From: Xanthobacter flavus
GTDB lineage: Bacteria > Pseudomonadota > Alphaproteobacteria > Rhizobiales > Xanthobacteraceae
DNA: 64,000 nucleotides
Direction: 5' to 3'
Assembly: GCF_017875275.1 (NCBI RefSeq)
Contig: NZ_JAGGML010000001.1
Coordinates: forward strand, 558,001 to 622,000
Below the pieces are notes generated by a model, which had not been told where the DNA came from, did not search any database, and saw only the letters and a list, made by a program, of their open reading frames with translations. Positions 62,835-64,000 of the stretch are shown here, one piece after another. Every line of letters begins with the position of its first letter. The first letter of the stretch is position 1. The translations under genes were made by a program, and so were the position numbers.

Positions 62835-63920
62835 ATGCGCATGATTGCCTCGCTCGCGCTCCTGCTGATCTCCACCGGGATCGCGCGAGCCGAGATCGTC
62901 CGCTCCCCCACCAACTGGCGGGTGGACCCGGCTCCGTTCCGCACCGACAAGGACGCGAACACCAGCATCAGCGGCGCCGCCTGCGCCACCGGCACGTCCA
63001 CCTGCCTCGTGGTAAACGACGAGACGCGCTTCGCCCAGTTCTTCACCCTCGGGACCGGCACCATTTCGCCCGGCGCGGTCATAGGACTGCTGCCGAAGAA
63101 GGTCGACGGCGCCCGGATGAAGGAGCTTGACGCCGAAGGCGCCGCCTATGTGCCGCCGAGCACGCCGGGCGCGCCCGGCCATTTCTACGTCACCGGCTCC
63201 CATGGCGCCTCGCGCGAGAACGGCGTGCAGCCGTCGCGTTTCTTCCTGCTCCGCTTTCCCGTGGATGCCGCCACCGGCCTGCCCACCTTCGCCTTCGGTC
63301 CCGGCGACCCGCCGCGCGAGATCCAGCAGACCTCCGCGCTACGGGCGGCGCTCGCCCGCCTGCCGGAGATCGGGACCTATGCCAAAAAGCCGCTGGATGA
63401 GAACGGCCTCACCGTGGAAGGCTTCGCCATCCTCGACGGCGAAGCCCTTTTCGGGCTGCGTGCGCCGTGCATCGGCGGTCGGGCCTTCGTGGTGCGCGCC
63501 CCGCTCGATCCGCTGTTCTCGGGCGCGCCGGTCACCGCCCGGACGAGCAGCCTTGCGATGGGCGACAACACCGGCATCCGCGACCTCGCAGCCGTGCAAG
63601 GCGGCGTCCTGATCCTCACCGGCCGGAGCAATGATGCGCGGCGCGGAAAGACCTATTCCTGCGAGCGCCCCGTCTCCGACACGGCAAACGACGCCATGGC
63701 CGGCGTGCCGGACGCCAAGGTCTGGTTGTGGAGCGGCAAAGACGCAGACGCGCCCCTTCTGCTCGGCGCCTTGCCCGGCGTGTCCACCGGGATGAAGGCC
63801 GAGGGCCTTCTGGTGCTCGCGGAAGACGCGGCCGGCTATCGCATTCTCGTCTGGTTCGATGGCCCGCCGGACGGCGGGCCCCTGGAATTCACCGTGACCC
63901 GCCCTGCGGCCGGCAAGTAG
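62835..63920 (+). CDS. Secreted DUF3616 family protein
   Basis: 361 residues; signal peptide MRMIASLALLLISTGIARA. The repeated beta segments (CLVVNDETRFAQFFTLG, FYVTGSHGASRENG, VEGFAILDGEALFGLRAP, KAEGLLVLAEDAAGYRILV) fit DUF3616, a predicted beta-propeller related to esterase-like phytase domains. Role unknown. GGGAG precedes the ATG at 62835; it stands alone after a strong terminator. Confidence 0.82.
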   Translation: MRMIASLALLLISTGIARAEIVRSPTNWRVDPAPFRTDKDANTSISGAACATGTSTCLVVNDETRFAQFFTLGTGTISPGAVIGLLPKKVDGARMKELDAEGAAYVPPSTPGAPGHFYVTGSHGASRENGVQPSRFFLLRFPVDAATGLPTFAFGPGDPPREIQQTSALRAALARLPEIGTYAKKPLDENGLTVEGFAILDGEALFGLRAPCIGGRAFVVRAPLDPLFSGAPVTARTSSLAMGDNTGIRDLAAVQGGVLILTGRSNDARRGKTYSCERPVSDTANDAMAGVPDAKVWLWSGKDADAPLLLGALPGVSTGMKAEGLLVLAEDAAGYRILVWFDGPPDGGPLEFTVTRPAAGK

Positions 63921-64000
63921 GTGACGCCGGCGATCCGGCTTCGAGCGCGCCTCCCGCAGGCGCGCCCGTGCCCCCTCACCCCTACAGCAGCGCGGCCGCC
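63921..64000. other. Terminal 80 bases, no gene assigned
   Basis: After the DUF3616 stop there is a GGCGCGCC-type palindrome (AGCGCGCCTCCCGCAGGCGCGCC). On the minus strand a TAG at 63982-63984 preceded by GCGGCCGCGCTGCTG could be the end of a gene lying beyond the window, but only five codons are visible. Confidence 0.25.

Overview
The window is high-GC alphaproteobacterial chromosome with tightly packed housekeeping genes and no sign of plasmid or phage backbone. Gene content and order (degP, then an OmpR/EnvZ-type pair, then glnE; a single-operon type II secretion system; RpoE-ChrR; general amino-acid binding protein AapJ; a formaldehyde-activating-enzyme homologue) point to Hyphomicrobiales, most likely a methylotrophic Xanthobacteraceae such as Xanthobacter, Azorhizobium or Starkeya. 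The family assignment is inference from remembered gene order. No rRNA, tRNA, CRISPR array or insertion sequence was seen.

Region 1 (1-6.8 kb, minus strand): glnE (C-terminus cut by the window edge), a FeuPQ-like two-component system and a DegP protease that has its own strong terminator. Region 2 (6.9-16.9 kb): the least ordinary part. A minus-strand operon encodes a membrane-anchored parvulin-like isomerase and three HupE/UreJ-type membrane proteins, one with a degenerate metal motif. It stands back to back with a secreted PHP-type metallophosphoesterase, a fused permease/spermidine-synthase-like protein, a CopC-fold protein and a 2OG-Fe oxygenase. Between the arms lies a small secreted-protein gene broken by an amber codon. 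Region 3 (17-29 kb): a complete type II secretion system. gspE-F-G-H-I-J-K-L-M-C/N runs on the minus strand, mostly through 4-bp start/stop overlaps, and gspD-gspO-Sel1 runs divergently from a shared 465-bp promoter region.

Region 4 (29-46 kb): envelope and core metabolism, namely YidB-like protein, PBP1A, YidD, an HD hydrolase, an IscU-like scaffold, folE, hisI, an AraC regulator, a patatin, a flavin reductase-like protein, a Fae paralogue lacking the expected catalytic histidine, xerD with a small upstream partner, a nitroreductase, a Pro-rich secreted protein with a cytochrome c, and thrS. Region 5 (45.6-58.6 kb): an L,D-transpeptidase, an orphan AapJ, a Tat-exported metallo-beta-lactamase-fold protein, cutA, NAD kinase with an AlgI/AlgJ O-acetylation pair, rpoE-chrR, DUF2244, endonuclease III, an ABC exporter and a zinc-finger protein. 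Region 6 (58.8-64 kb): an FAD monooxygenase, a repeat-rich 0.8-kb gap, a GNAT enzyme, an orphan branched-chain-type binding protein and a DUF3616 protein.

From 38 kb onward the intergenic DNA carries a family of paired palindromic (REP/BIME-like) elements, mostly at convergent gene ends. One copy lies in frame inside the N-terminal coding region of endonuclease III. A separate 34-35-bp tandem repeat follows chrR. The main candidates for unfamiliar biology are the isomerase/HupE/PHP gene group, the amber-interrupted secreted gene, the Fae variant and the nested palindromes at 60.5 kb.
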